NCBI GenBank assembly: GCA_003194525.1
Contig: NBIV01000052.1
Span: forward strand, 280,369-344,368
From: Gracilariopsis chorda
Taxonomy: Eukaryota > Rhodophyta > Florideophyceae > Gracilariales > Gracilariaceae
Direction: 5' to 3'
Length of the DNA: 64,000 bases
Within the stretch, counting starts at the first letter, position 1. The number at the start of each line of letters is the position of its first letter. The notes under the pieces are model-generated. The model did not search any database. It had not been told where the DNA came from and saw nothing but the letters and a program-made list of their open reading frames with translations. The position numbers were made by a program, and so were the translations under genes. This document shows, in pieces, positions 35,177 to 44,947 of this stretch.

Positions 35177-37498
35177 ATGTTGGTTAGCTATCCTTTTCTT
35201 CCGCTGGCGTTCTTTCCTCCCGCCAAATGGGGTTCTTATTCTCGCGTCCTCTCCCCCGATTAGGTCTATCGCCTCCTGGTTGACATGGCCAGTCGGCCCC
35301 TCCACAGGAGGTACGGTGGCGGTACCGGTTTGCGTCCATTTGGTTGCTTTTTCGGCAAGTGGCACGTTGCCGCTACCATTCCATCGGTCACCTATGAGGG
35401 GGCCTCATTAACTAGTGAGTGTCAATTGCGAGGCGCTCCTCGTGTTCCTGCATTTCACCGACCCCTGGCGCTGACGCCCGTACTTCCCTCTAGAATACCT
35501 CCTCCTTCTGGTCGCTCTTTTCTCGGCATACCGCCTTGGTGCATCCACCATAACCGCCCCTTCGGTGGATCGTTATGCAATCCCTCGGCCTTTCAGATTC
35601 CTGACCGTTGGTCTCCCCTGGCGCCGTGTCCGCTGTACCTTCTTGTTGATCGCGTCTACGCCATGTTCCCGGGGGCCTATAAGGGCTCCCATGGCTACCT
35701 CTTGGACTAAGACGGCATCGAAAGTATCCCTCGGGTGGCAATAACTGTAGACTCGACCAACATGGCTCTGGTCCCCAGCAGCGCACATGACCACCCCGGG
35801 GACAAGTACGACCACACTTTGGGTTGGACTCCTATGGCCGTGAGGAGTACCTATCTACCCAGTTCGGTCGCCGAGTGCGTGCAGTATGCTGACCAGTACT
35901 TGGACGCCCGGCAGTTCGCTGCAATCCCCAACTATGCTCGTGCGAAGAAGAACTCCCAAGAGGACTCCTGGTACAACCGTTGGCTCCACCTTCCTGCTGA
36001 TGCCCGTTCGGTCGCGCGTTACCGCGCTCTGGTCCCACCGGATATGCCCTTCGTCCGCTGCAGTGAGGAGTGGGATTACCAATGGAGAGTTAACAAGCCC
36101 CTGGAGGACTTGTATTCGATGCATGGGGACCCTAAGGCCCCATTTCCTCCCCCTGGTCATAGCCTCCTGGGGTTAGTCTGCTTCAGACCTCCATATGACC
36201 GCTTGTACTGGTTATCGAACCGGACCTATTGGAATGATATGATCGAGCCCGATGGTCGTATTTGAACCAACCTCAAGTACTTCTTCTGTTGGCACCAAGT
36301 GGAATTTCACGATATGCCTCCGTCCAGCAGGTCTTCTCTATATCTCATGCTACCATCACTTAGCGCCGGACATGAGGCTGCCCTCTGGCACGTTTCCGAT
36401 CTCATTATGGTCCCTACTCCGTCCGTGGTGGCCTACAACACCTATCAGCTCCAGGGGGACCTCACTAAACGTCTCCCATGGCTGACCTGGCAGGTTGTTT
36501 TTGCCAAATGGGCCGTGTTCTGTTTGATGGCCTTTCTGGATACCGCCCGCTATGGGGTCCAAGCTAACGTCCGGAAGGCCGACTGCCGTATCTGGATCGA
36601 ACGGGTTCTTCCCATTCCTGAAGGCCGACTCGTGCCCCTTCCGTGGCCCTTGATCCGGCTCATCCGTGAGTTGGGAGTGCAAAACATTGTCCGGGGTACG
36701 GAGTACGAGAGTAAAGAGGCCGAGGCCCTATGGGATTATGTCCTTCAGGTGGACTGGGCGCAGACCCCCGGGTTCCTTTGATACGATTATGACACCGACA
36801 CCTTCTTCCCGATCCCGGGACATACTTTAGGCAATGATGACGGGAACGTCTACAAGGCCAAACCATTTCTGGCTGTCTCCGTGAACGACCCACGTCAGTC
36901 AGTGCCAGATTAGTACCCTCAGGCCATTGTGTTTGACAAAGATTGTCTTCTTCCTCCAATACGGAAGCAGGCGGTAGTTCCTGTACCGGCCCCATCGGTA
37001 GCGCCGTCTTTCGTGCCAGCGCATGCGGTTGCCGTGGTAGAGCCCCCAGAGGCGTCCATCCGTCCCTTGGCTTCCCAACCTCCTACGTCGATGACGGTTT
37101 CCGCCCCTATGATCCCTCCTTTGCCTCCCGTGCCGGTCTTTTAAGAGGTCATTACAATGGCCTTCGATGACCTGAAGAAGGTATGCACTTCCGTTGGTAT
37201 CCTTGAACCCACTGATATCGTAGAAGCTCTTCGTTCCGCCCAATCCTGGGCTCGCCAGGCTTTGCGGTACCACTCGCTGGTTCAGCGTAACCAAGAGGTC
37301 AAAAACGCCTTAGCCACCTACCCGGAGGAGAACTCTAAGGAGTTGTCTGAGCGTGTCGCGACCGACCTTGATAAACGCTTCGGTCTTAACCGTTTGGACA
37401 CGGAGTCCGCTGGTGATGCCTCATCCTCTTCCGCCCGAAGTCCGGCTCGCAAGCGCGCCCGCACGGGATCCCCTCCTCAACTGGCTGCGTCGTCCTAG
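35177..37498 (+). pseudogene. Unrecognised 2.3-kb reading frame, antisense inside the gypsy element
   Basis: One plus-strand frame runs from ATG 35,177 to TAG 37,496-37,498 (about 773 codons) without a frameshift but with six in-frame stops: TAG 35,261, TAA 35,708, TGA 36,263, TGA 36,779, TAG 36,911 and TAA 37,142. The product is rich in Trp, Tyr and Pro, e.g. EEWDYQWRVNKPLEDLY and YDRLYWLSNRTYWNDM, then LPWLTWQVVFAKWAVF and a Pro/Val-rich linker about 36,960-37,140. The last 114 codons are charged and probably helical (LRSAQSWARQALRYH) and end in a basic stretch PARKRARTGSPPQ resembling a nuclear localisation signal. I recognise no family. Position between integrase and 3' LTR, antisense to pol, recalls the additional antisense frames of some plant Ty3/gypsy lineages. 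All six stops could arise by C-to-T change from CAG, CAA or CGA. Confidence 0.65.
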
Positions 37499-37734
37499 TG
37501 GTCGTCCTTGTGGTTAATAGTCCTTAGTAAACACTATGGTTCCCTTTTTGGCCCTTCTAGCGTCAAGGTAGGCGTCTTCTCTGTCGTGCTCCATTGGTCT
37601 TCATCTCAACCCTTGAATACCACTAGGTCGGTTTTGAACTAAGTCCCTGTGGTTCTGGTGCGCTCTCTTAATAAATGAGCCGTCCGCGCTTCGTTCCTGA
37701 GTTTTTCGGCCTTGACGACCGAGGGACTTTGGAG
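37499..37734. other. Spacer between convergent pol and antisense frame
   Basis: The two coding regions of the gypsy element meet tail to tail here. I see no motif in this 236-bp stretch. Confidence 0.5.
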
Positions 37735-40700
37735 TTATGTGGCGTCCAAGTTGGTCATCGTCGCGGTAGACCTTCGGAAGAACTGGAGCGCGGCCAGCGA
37801 GTGGGGCGGCATGGGAGGCGGTTCCGTGGGGGCCGTGGCCAAAAGCAGTGTTCCTATTGGGTGGAGGCAGGTTGGGCCCGTGCTGGCGCAAATTTGTGGC
37901 CAGGGATACCATCCCTCCTTAAGGTCACGCTCCGTGTGGCCTGTTTTTGACCAATAGCGGGCCACAAAATTATCCGGGATGTCTAACCTCGGAAGCGAAG
38001 TATCGTCCTTTGGCTCATAGCCATACCAACGGACTTTGTAGCGCACTTCGCCATCGTCGGTGAGCCCAGCAGAGATGATGCGGTCAAGAACATATTCTCG
38101 TTGGTCGTCGACTTCAGCGTCCTCGCGCACGTCCATTTGGTCCAAGGGGCCGTATCCATCAGCATCCGAAGGAACAGCGACGGGGGTCCGCGTAGCGATG
38201 TCCATAGGGTCGGGTACTTCTTCAGGAAGTACCATTTCGTCCAGGGGACCGTAGACATCGGGGAAGGGCCTTCTGGATCCGCGGAGACCTGCGGTTCCTG
38301 AGGGACCATAGGGTCTTTGCCCAGTGGTTGCGTAGGGATGGAGGGTGGGGGTTGGGACGAAGGGAGAGCGCGCGAGTCCAATGGTTCAGTTGAAGGTGGG
38401 CGTGGCGCCAGAGAGACTCGGTCCATTGTGACTGTGTCCTGGAGCCCATCTCGGTCGATAGTAACCGCCTGCCCAAGGGACTTAGGTACCTTGAAGGGCC
38501 CAGTGGACTTTGGCAACAGCGTCTTGGTGAGGTCCTCGTCCTCGGGCTTTTCCTTCGGTGGTCTGTCCAAGTGGACATAATCTCCCACGGCCACTTGCGG
38601 TGTAAACCAACGGACCGATCGAAATCGGCCTTATGGTTCGCTTGCACTTTGTGCAACGAGGTCTGTGCGGCCTTCAAGATACAATCATTTCGCTTCCGCG
38701 AATACCGTTTGGCCTGGCGGGAGTCATTTCCTCCGTTATGCCCTGATGTGCTCCTAAGTCCTGTAGGTCAACCATGTACGGCGCAGGGGCACGTAAGAGG
38801 GTGAGGTGAAAAAAAGTTGTACCAGTGAACTTATGCACTTGATTATTATATGCATAGACCAGCGGCTGAACATAGTTATCCCAGTCCAATTGGTGTTCGG
38901 AAACCTAGTGAAATAGCCTCTTGGCCAGGGTTCGGTTAAACCTTTCGGTTTGTCTATTGCTCTGAGGATGGTACGCGGTGGTGAGGAGATGTTTTAGACC
39001 TAAGGCCAAGCACACATGCTCAAAGAATTTGGAGATAAACTGAGAGCAATGGTCCGTAAAGAGATAGAGTGGCAGTCCATAGGAATAAATCAAATAGACA
39101 AGGAAAGCCATGGCGACGTCCGTGGCGGTTGTTGATTGGAGTGGAATTGCTCGCGTCAAGTTGGTAAACGGATCGGTAATCACCAACATAAATCGGTTGC
39201 CGTGGGTCGACTTCGGAAATGGCCCTAGGATATCCAGAGCAATGAACTCCAAAAGCCCGGCCGCTGGGAATAACTTCAGTTTCCCTTGATGTACTGCTCT
39301 TGTCCTTTGGATCTTTGCGCACGCTGCACAAGTCCTTGCCGTCTCCATTATGTCATTGACCATCAGGGGCCAGTAAAAGTATCTCCTCAGGGTCTGATAC
39401 ATCTTAGTCCCTGCAGGATGGCCAGCCAACCTCGGATAGGGCGCCAGGTAAAGAAGGCGTGCCCGTAAGGCCTTAGGCACTACCAGCTGTATTGCCCCGT
39501 CCAATGGTGACCTGCTACATAATATGCGTCGGCGGTCATAATCAAACAGCGAACCAGGGGTCCCTACTTTCTCTCATATGTGGGCGCAGTATTCGTCCGT
39601 TTTCTGGGCCTAAAGGAATTCCTCGAGGGGTATTGGTGTAGTATCTGCGCTTTCCTACTGGGCCACATGGATATCCAACGGTGAATCTTCCGAGTCCACG
39701 GCGCATAAGATTGCTGCGCCGTGTCCGTCCGTCCATTCGGCCATTCTCACCTCAGCCACACGTTGTTCCTCTCCCTCGTCATCAGTGTACTGTGGTCCGT
39801 CCCAGATGGTGGGAATCTCATCGTGTAGGGGAGTTTGGTCCGTACCATCGGTCAGGATGCGTGATAGCGCATCTGCAGCCTGATGTTTCAGCCCTGGCCT
39901 ATAGGTCACTTCGTAATCGAATTTGGCCAGGCGCAATCTCCATCGGGCCAGACGGGAGAATGCGTCCGTCATGTTCAGTAACCAGCGGAGGGAGTGGTGA
40001 TCTGTCCTAATGGTAAAGCGAGTTCCTTCCAAATAAGGCCGAAGATGGAGCACTGACTACACGATGGCCAAACAGTCCTTTTCCGTGGTGCTATAGTTCC
40101 TTTCGGCCTTGGTCAGGGACCTACTCCAGTAGCTAGTTGGGCGACAGTCCTTAGGGGACTCCTGATCTTGTAGAAGGGCACAGCCCACTTGGGTCGCAGA
40201 TGCGTCTATATCTAGGATACACGGTTTATTGGCCTTGGGTAGCGCCAAGACCGGCGGATTAATCAAATGGTCCTTGAGGTTCTGGTCGGCCTCATACTGC
40301 TCGTCCCTGAGGTCTTCAAATTCCGAAGGGGTCCCTTTCTTCAGCATCTCATTGAGATGTGCTGCAGTTTTTGCGAACCCTGGGACATATCTACGGTAAA
40401 CACTACAAAGGCCAAGGAAGGAGCGCAATTCCGTATGGGTCCTAGGGGGTCGTGCTTCCCGTATGGCCCTTGTTGTAACTTGGGCCATTTGGAGTTTACC
40501 CGGCAGGAACACATGGCCAACGTAGTCCACAGAGGACTGGAAGAAGAAACACTTCTTCAATTCCAATGTGACACCAGCCTGCTGGAGTAACCTAAGGACT
40601 GCATTCACATGTGCAATGTGTTCCCTAATGGACCTGGAAAAGATGATCACATCATCTAGGTAGACCAAGGCGAACTTCCATTTGACCCTGGACAAGATGA

Positions 40701-40764
40701 TGTCCATGGCCCGCTGGGAAGTAGCTGGCGCATTCATAAGACCAAAGAGCATCCGTGTAAATCG
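37735..40764 (-). pseudogene. Gypsy pol: RT (N-truncated), RNase H, integrase with chromodomain
   Basis: RT starts in the middle (FTRMLFGLMNAPATSQ) and carries YLDDVIIF near 40,660. RNase H includes TIRTDHHSLRWLL and HQAADALSR. Integrase (39,504-38,905) has an HHCC-type zinc region (CAACAKIQRTR) and a DD35E triad: D in ALDILGPF, D in LFTDHCSQF and E in TERFNRTL. The C-terminal part has KSTGPFKVPKSLG in another phase. A chromodomain (REYVLDRIISAG, then RYKVRWYGYEP and DNFVARYW) lies at about 38,107-37,950. RT, RNase H, integrase and chromodomain are all in one phase, broken by nonsense codons; only the part near 38,720-38,240 shows frameshifts. Confidence 0.88.
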
Positions 40765-42133
40765 GAATAATCCCTCGTGGGTCGTCCATTATGTGGTCAT
40801 CAGTCGCATACGTTTCTAACAGGTAATGAACAACCTCTGGATAGGTCCTTACGAGCTCCCAATCTCAGGCATCAATGGGGTTGGCCGAGCCGGAGATCTT
40901 GCCAACCACTTGGTCTTTCGCTTGTCCACTTAGGAAAAACTGGAAGCAATAAAGCGCCATTCCTTCATGGACACCATTCTGATCACAGGCCACCTGGAAC
41001 AAGCTCAAGAACCTAAAGACTGTAGTGGGATTCTTCCCAGAAAACTTGTCTGGGACGTTCAGTTGCATTCTCTTTGCCCACCTGGCAATCTTCTTGGCGA
41101 CTGAAGAGGTGTACCGCGTGGACCGATCCATCAAACGGTACGTGTTCACGTCTAAGACCTTCAGGAAAAGCTCATTAGTCGTGTCCAATGGTTTGAGGCG
41201 CCGAACATCCGCCTCATCCGTATAGGTATCGGAAGAGTCCGACGAGTCCAAATGGTCATCGCTCGAGTCCGAGTGGTGCCTCTTCCGATGGATCGTCCTC
41301 GAATTTCGCCTTCGGCTGCGTCTCTTCTATCTATGGGTCTCGGTATCTACGAGGTCTTCTCAGGCGAGCTCTTCATCGTCCTCAAGGTGCTCGTTGGCGT
41401 ACCGAACGCCGTGTTGTCCATTGGTCTTATCTCCCGCACGGCCTCTTTGCCTCTGGAGTCTCTCTTCTCCGGGCAGTATATAACCCAATGGGCCTTCCTG
41501 TGCTGTACCCAGGCGAGGGGCTACTTCTATAGCTGCTCCCTGAGGTCCAGTGTGTGTTGACTGATGGAACGCCAATGGTAAACTTTGAGAAACAGCCCGA
41601 GGGCTGTCAAATGTGTCTGCCTGGCGGGTGATTTCCCCTTGGATGGTCGTGGAAATGGACTCCACCAGTAAATCTGATTGCAAAACTTGAGGAATCACAT
41701 GGTCTGCGAAAGAGGGGAGGCGCTCCCGTAATACTCTATCCAGGTGGTCCCTAAGGAACTGCCCTACTTGGTTTTCGCACAAAGAGCGGAGTTGCGGCCA
41801 TAGGAGAGCGGTGGCATCGTCCACCATACGGGGGGTGGTTACGGTAGCAGCTAAGTCCTGAGGCTGTTCTGCATCATTCCTTGGGCCTTGCGGAAGATTG
41901 AGCTGATCCGTCCTCTCGCGGAGGCGAGCGACCAATGACGAATCTCTGGTAATCCTTTCAGGATTGTCCACAGGGTTTATAAAACGTCCACCGGAGCGGC
42001 TGCGGGTACTCCAACGGTCAGTAGTATTGTCCGCTTGGGCGGCCAATGGGGCTACCGCGACTGCGGGAGATGCGGCTGCACCTGGGGTTCCTGGTTGGTT
42101 TTCGTTCCTTGGGTTGGGTTGTTGGTTATCCAT
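40765..42133 (-). pseudogene. Gypsy gag, joined by deletion to mid-RT
   Basis: Gag starts MDNQQPNPRNENQPGTPG at 42,133 and stays in one phase to about 40,765, with in-frame TGA (41,360), TAG and TGA (about 40,865). The capsid-like part is at 41,251-40,865 (LNVPDKFSGKNPTTVFRFL). The frame continues after the last stop (WELVRTYPEVVHYLLETYAT) and then breaks off against RT at about 40,765. The zinc knuckle, protease and first RT motif are therefore missing. Confidence 0.8.
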
Positions 42134-42259
42134 ACGGTCGTTGTTGCTTTTGAGCCAGTTGCGTTGACTTATAGTCCAATGGTAGAAGTCCTATGCGTAA
42201 GCTTCTTTGCTAAAGGTCCAAACGGCTGTTCCTGTAGGCTTCTAGGTCGAGAGACCAGT
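42134..42259 (-). other. Gypsy leader with candidate primer-binding site
   Basis: Two bases inside the 5' LTR the minus strand reads TGGTCTCTCGACCTAGAAGC (42,257-42,238). It starts with TGG, as expected for pairing with a tRNA 3' CCA end. I could not assign the tRNA. Confidence 0.55.
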
Positions 42260-42782
42260 TGTAGTAGAATACTACGTCCTTTGGCCAACTCGGGTAGTAG
42301 TCTACTCGGGGTTAGTAGCGGCAGAGAGCCAACCACTGGGATGACAATCCACTGGGTCTATTAGTTACGCGGGCACCAACTGGCAACGAGGCGCAATGGG
42401 CGGGCGCTATCTCAAGTCCCTACAGGTCGGGAGAATGGTAGCGATGGCTTGGACGCCTTTGGAGTCCTACTGGCTGCATATGGCGGCAAGAAGACGGTCA
42501 GGGTGCTTCTCTTTACGCTTCAGAGATCGGCGGCACTCGAGCCAACCTATATGGCTGGCAAGGCGCTCTGACCTCCGGACACTATCCTAACAAATTAAAT
42601 GAAATTAGCTACAAAAGAAAACCTATGGCCACAGTGCCTTGGCACTTGCACTGTCCCCTCGTATCTCCTGCATAGGTACGCAGCTTGGCTACGTGGAATA
42701 TTTCGGCCAATGTTCTGACCTCTGCCAGCCCAGCCCCATCGTTACTTCACCACTGCATCTGCCCGATGGTCATTCTCCTACA
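42260..42782 (-). repeat. LTR-G, 5' LTR of the gypsy element
   Basis: This 523-bp repeat differs from the 3' copy by scattered substitutions and a few short indels. It begins TGTAGGAGAATG on the minus strand and ends CTACTACA. The right duplication GGTGT follows at 42,783-42,787. Confidence 0.9.
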
Positions 42783-43013
42783 GGTGTCTCTAACATGATC
42801 CAAATGATCATCACTGATGGTCAGACCAATCACAGCTCGTTCCTTGGCAGCTTTCATTTTCCACTCTGACAACTCATCATTGTCCGTGGGTTTGGTTGTT
42901 TTGAGATGTTCATTGAGGTCTTTGAGTGCCAGAAGCAACTCAACGTTTTGCTTCCATATGTAGAAGCTATCGTCTCCCAACTTCTCGATCTCGATGCCAC
43001 AAAACAAGTCCAT
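42783..43013 (-). pseudogene. Copia D gag N-terminus, cut by the gypsy element
   Basis: ATG at 43,013 opens MDLFCGIEIEKLGDDSFYIW, close to the copy at 61,387. The frame is intact to the insertion point (AVIGLTISDDHLDHV) and continues on the other side of the gypsy element at 34,606. Confidence 0.88.
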
Positions 43014-44169
43014 TGTATGTGAAAATGAACAACAAGGTGCAATCACAACAACAGACAGTCACCAATAGTAAGAAACAAAAACTTCAAATTCAGGCGCACT
43101 GGCAGGGAATACTATTCCTGCTACCCTACGGAGTCGGACCCGTGCCCCCCAGACACCCTCCGGGTAGGAAACGACTTCTTCTGTCTACCTCCTCCTGCGT
43201 TTGAGGAGAAGCTGCGATGCTCTTTAAAAGACGTCCAGAGGATGGTTAATGGCCAAAGATATGCCTTCACCAATACACCCTCTCTAGTCTCTTGCAAGAA
43301 CTTGCGTGACCTTGAGACTGAAGTTACTCTAGTATCCAAAGTACGCTACTGATGTGCAACCAAAATAAGTTACAGGCGGCCTGATCCTGAAAAGGAGGTC
43401 AGCCAACGCCACGTCGCCTCCCCGTACAAACGCCCAAAGTTCAGATGCACAGATCAAAAGCTCGTTATGGAATACCTTTCCCACAGCCTAAGTATCCCGA
43501 CACAAAGTCAGGATCAACACGAAGAGATAAATATTTGCACCAGTGTAGTACGCCACGACACCCCTTCCAGGAATGCACCTGCTGAACTTACCAGGTCTTT
43601 GCAACCAACACCGTTATATGCCCAAAAGAACCGGTGAGAAGCCACTCGGCAGTACACTGGCTTTGGTTCAAGGCAGCAGGCTAACTTCCCTGATTACTTG
43701 GATCAACCACTCGTCGCACTAGACACTGATTATACCCAAAAAGAGCACTGAGCAACACAAACCCCAGACTCCACGAACTGCTGAGCACGATAAACAAGTC
43801 CACAGACTTCAACTACAATGGTCTTAAACCTTTTCAGATCAGAACCCGCCAATACGACGAGAAAATCCAAACAAAACCAGAACAGAGAGAAACACAAACA
43901 GGCGATAGCGATCGATAACACGGGCAAAAATGGCTGCCCAACCACAATCACGATAGAGAGTCGACGTCGAACCACTACCACCACAACACCCTGAGGGAGG
44001 AACGCAAACCAAAAGGAAAGATCAACACCAACCAGAGCCAAATGAATACACCAGACGCAACGGTAGACGGCAACGGAAAGAGCGAAACGGATGAACGGCA
44101 GTGAGGGTGAGTGGCGATACACTAACAAAACGATGACAGCAGACGTCAGCAGAGCTGGGCCAATAATCT
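43014..44169 (-). other. Leader and primer-binding site of the copia D element
   Basis: A degenerate primer-binding site (GATTATTGGCCCAGCTC, 44,169-44,153) adjoins the LTR. The leader is about 1.1 kb, with the shared motif at 43,095-43,140. A 176-codon hydrophobic frame (minus 44,260-43,730) crosses from the LTR into the leader; the same region of the D copy at 60,168 is not open in that phase, so I do not call it a gene. Confidence 0.7.
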
Positions 44170-44947
44170 GCAAGAAGTTCAAGCGAAAGGGAAAGGAAAG
44201 GTAAGGGTGTGCAAAGGAAAATCGCCAGCTCTGGCTCGGATCTACTTGGAGGTTATACAATCAAAACTTATATAGAACTCTAACTTCGTCTTCGTCGCAA
44301 CTTCGACTTCAACTGAAACCTAAACCAGTAGCCGGGGGCACTCAATACTACCAATCATCATCTAACACAATATAGCCACGCTACCACTTTGCTCATGATA
44401 CCTTACACCAACTCAACACAATAACGCACCAACACCGCACCATAAGTTACGCACCTGCACACAAATATGATAAGGCACAAATTCACAACAAACAACACAG
44501 ATTGACATGCCAACGCATGCGAACGCATCCAAATTCATCCCTGCACCTCACAGTAATTCGCCATATCACGTGCACGTGTAAGTGCACCAACTTACACCTC
44601 ATTAACCACTTCGTGTACCTGTAAACCTGATGACAGTACCCATACTCTTCACCAAAGTTCCGCTGCTGACCCCCATGTCTGGGGTGTCCAACTATCCTAG
44701 GCATGTGCCCTGTACACTGTGCGTACTGTACTAGCTGGAAACGTGAGTGTGCCAATCTAGCCCACTTCTGCACTACCACTTGTACGCAATAGAGTGCATA
44801 TGTGCATTTGCAGTAGCCAATCACAAGCCAGATTCACGTTTAGTTTGCATAGCGACGCATATGCACTTTTGCAGAGGCACCTTCCGAAACAACCCATGCT
44901 CCCCAGAACATTTGGTTTTCAGTGACAGAAGAGGTACTTTTCCAACA
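44170..44947 (-). repeat. LTR-C, 5' LTR of the copia D element (778 bp)
   Basis: On the minus strand it starts TGTTGGAAAAGTACC at 44,947 and ends TTCTTGCA at 44,170. A TATA box (acttatatagaac in plus orientation) lies at about 44,266-44,278. The right flank GCGAC is the A2 gag. Confidence 0.88.

Larger units (their letters stand above)
34612..42782 (-). mobile_element. Ty3/gypsy chromovirus with an antisense reading frame, 8.17 kb
   Basis: Two direct repeats (LTR-G, 525 and 523 bp) and a perfect 5-bp duplication (GGTGT) delimit the element, inserted into the D gag. Minus-strand order is LTR, possible primer-binding site, gag, RT, RNase H, integrase with a C-terminal chromodomain, then a 2.3-kb region coding on the plus strand, polypurine tract and LTR. 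Protease and the RT N-terminus are missing, so it could not have moved on its own in its present form. Confidence 0.92.
30028..44947 (-). mobile_element. Copia D element, complete with both LTR-C, split by a gypsy insertion
   Basis: Minus-strand order is 5' LTR (44,947-44,170), primer-binding site, leader, gag start at 43,013, gypsy insertion, rest of gag, protease, integrase, RT, RNase H, polypurine tract and 3' LTR (30,799-30,028). Without the gypsy element the length is about 6.7 kb. Many stops and some frameshifts make it inactive. It was inserted into an A2 gag: 44,948 resumes that gag in phase, and the other half now lies at 20,560 because of an inversion. Confidence 0.88.

Noticed and set aside
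35177..37498. Stop-codon reassignment to explain the stops in the antisense frame
   Set aside because: All three stop codons occur in it, while the long intact frames at 496-2,457, 55,814 and 62,522 have none internally, so the standard code holds and the stops are mutations.
43730..44260. A 176-codon hydrophobic membrane-like protein (minus strand)
   Set aside because: It crosses the end of LTR-C, the primer-binding site and the leader, and the same stretch of the D copy at 60,100-60,600 is not open in that phase. Its composition follows from a pyrimidine-rich leader.
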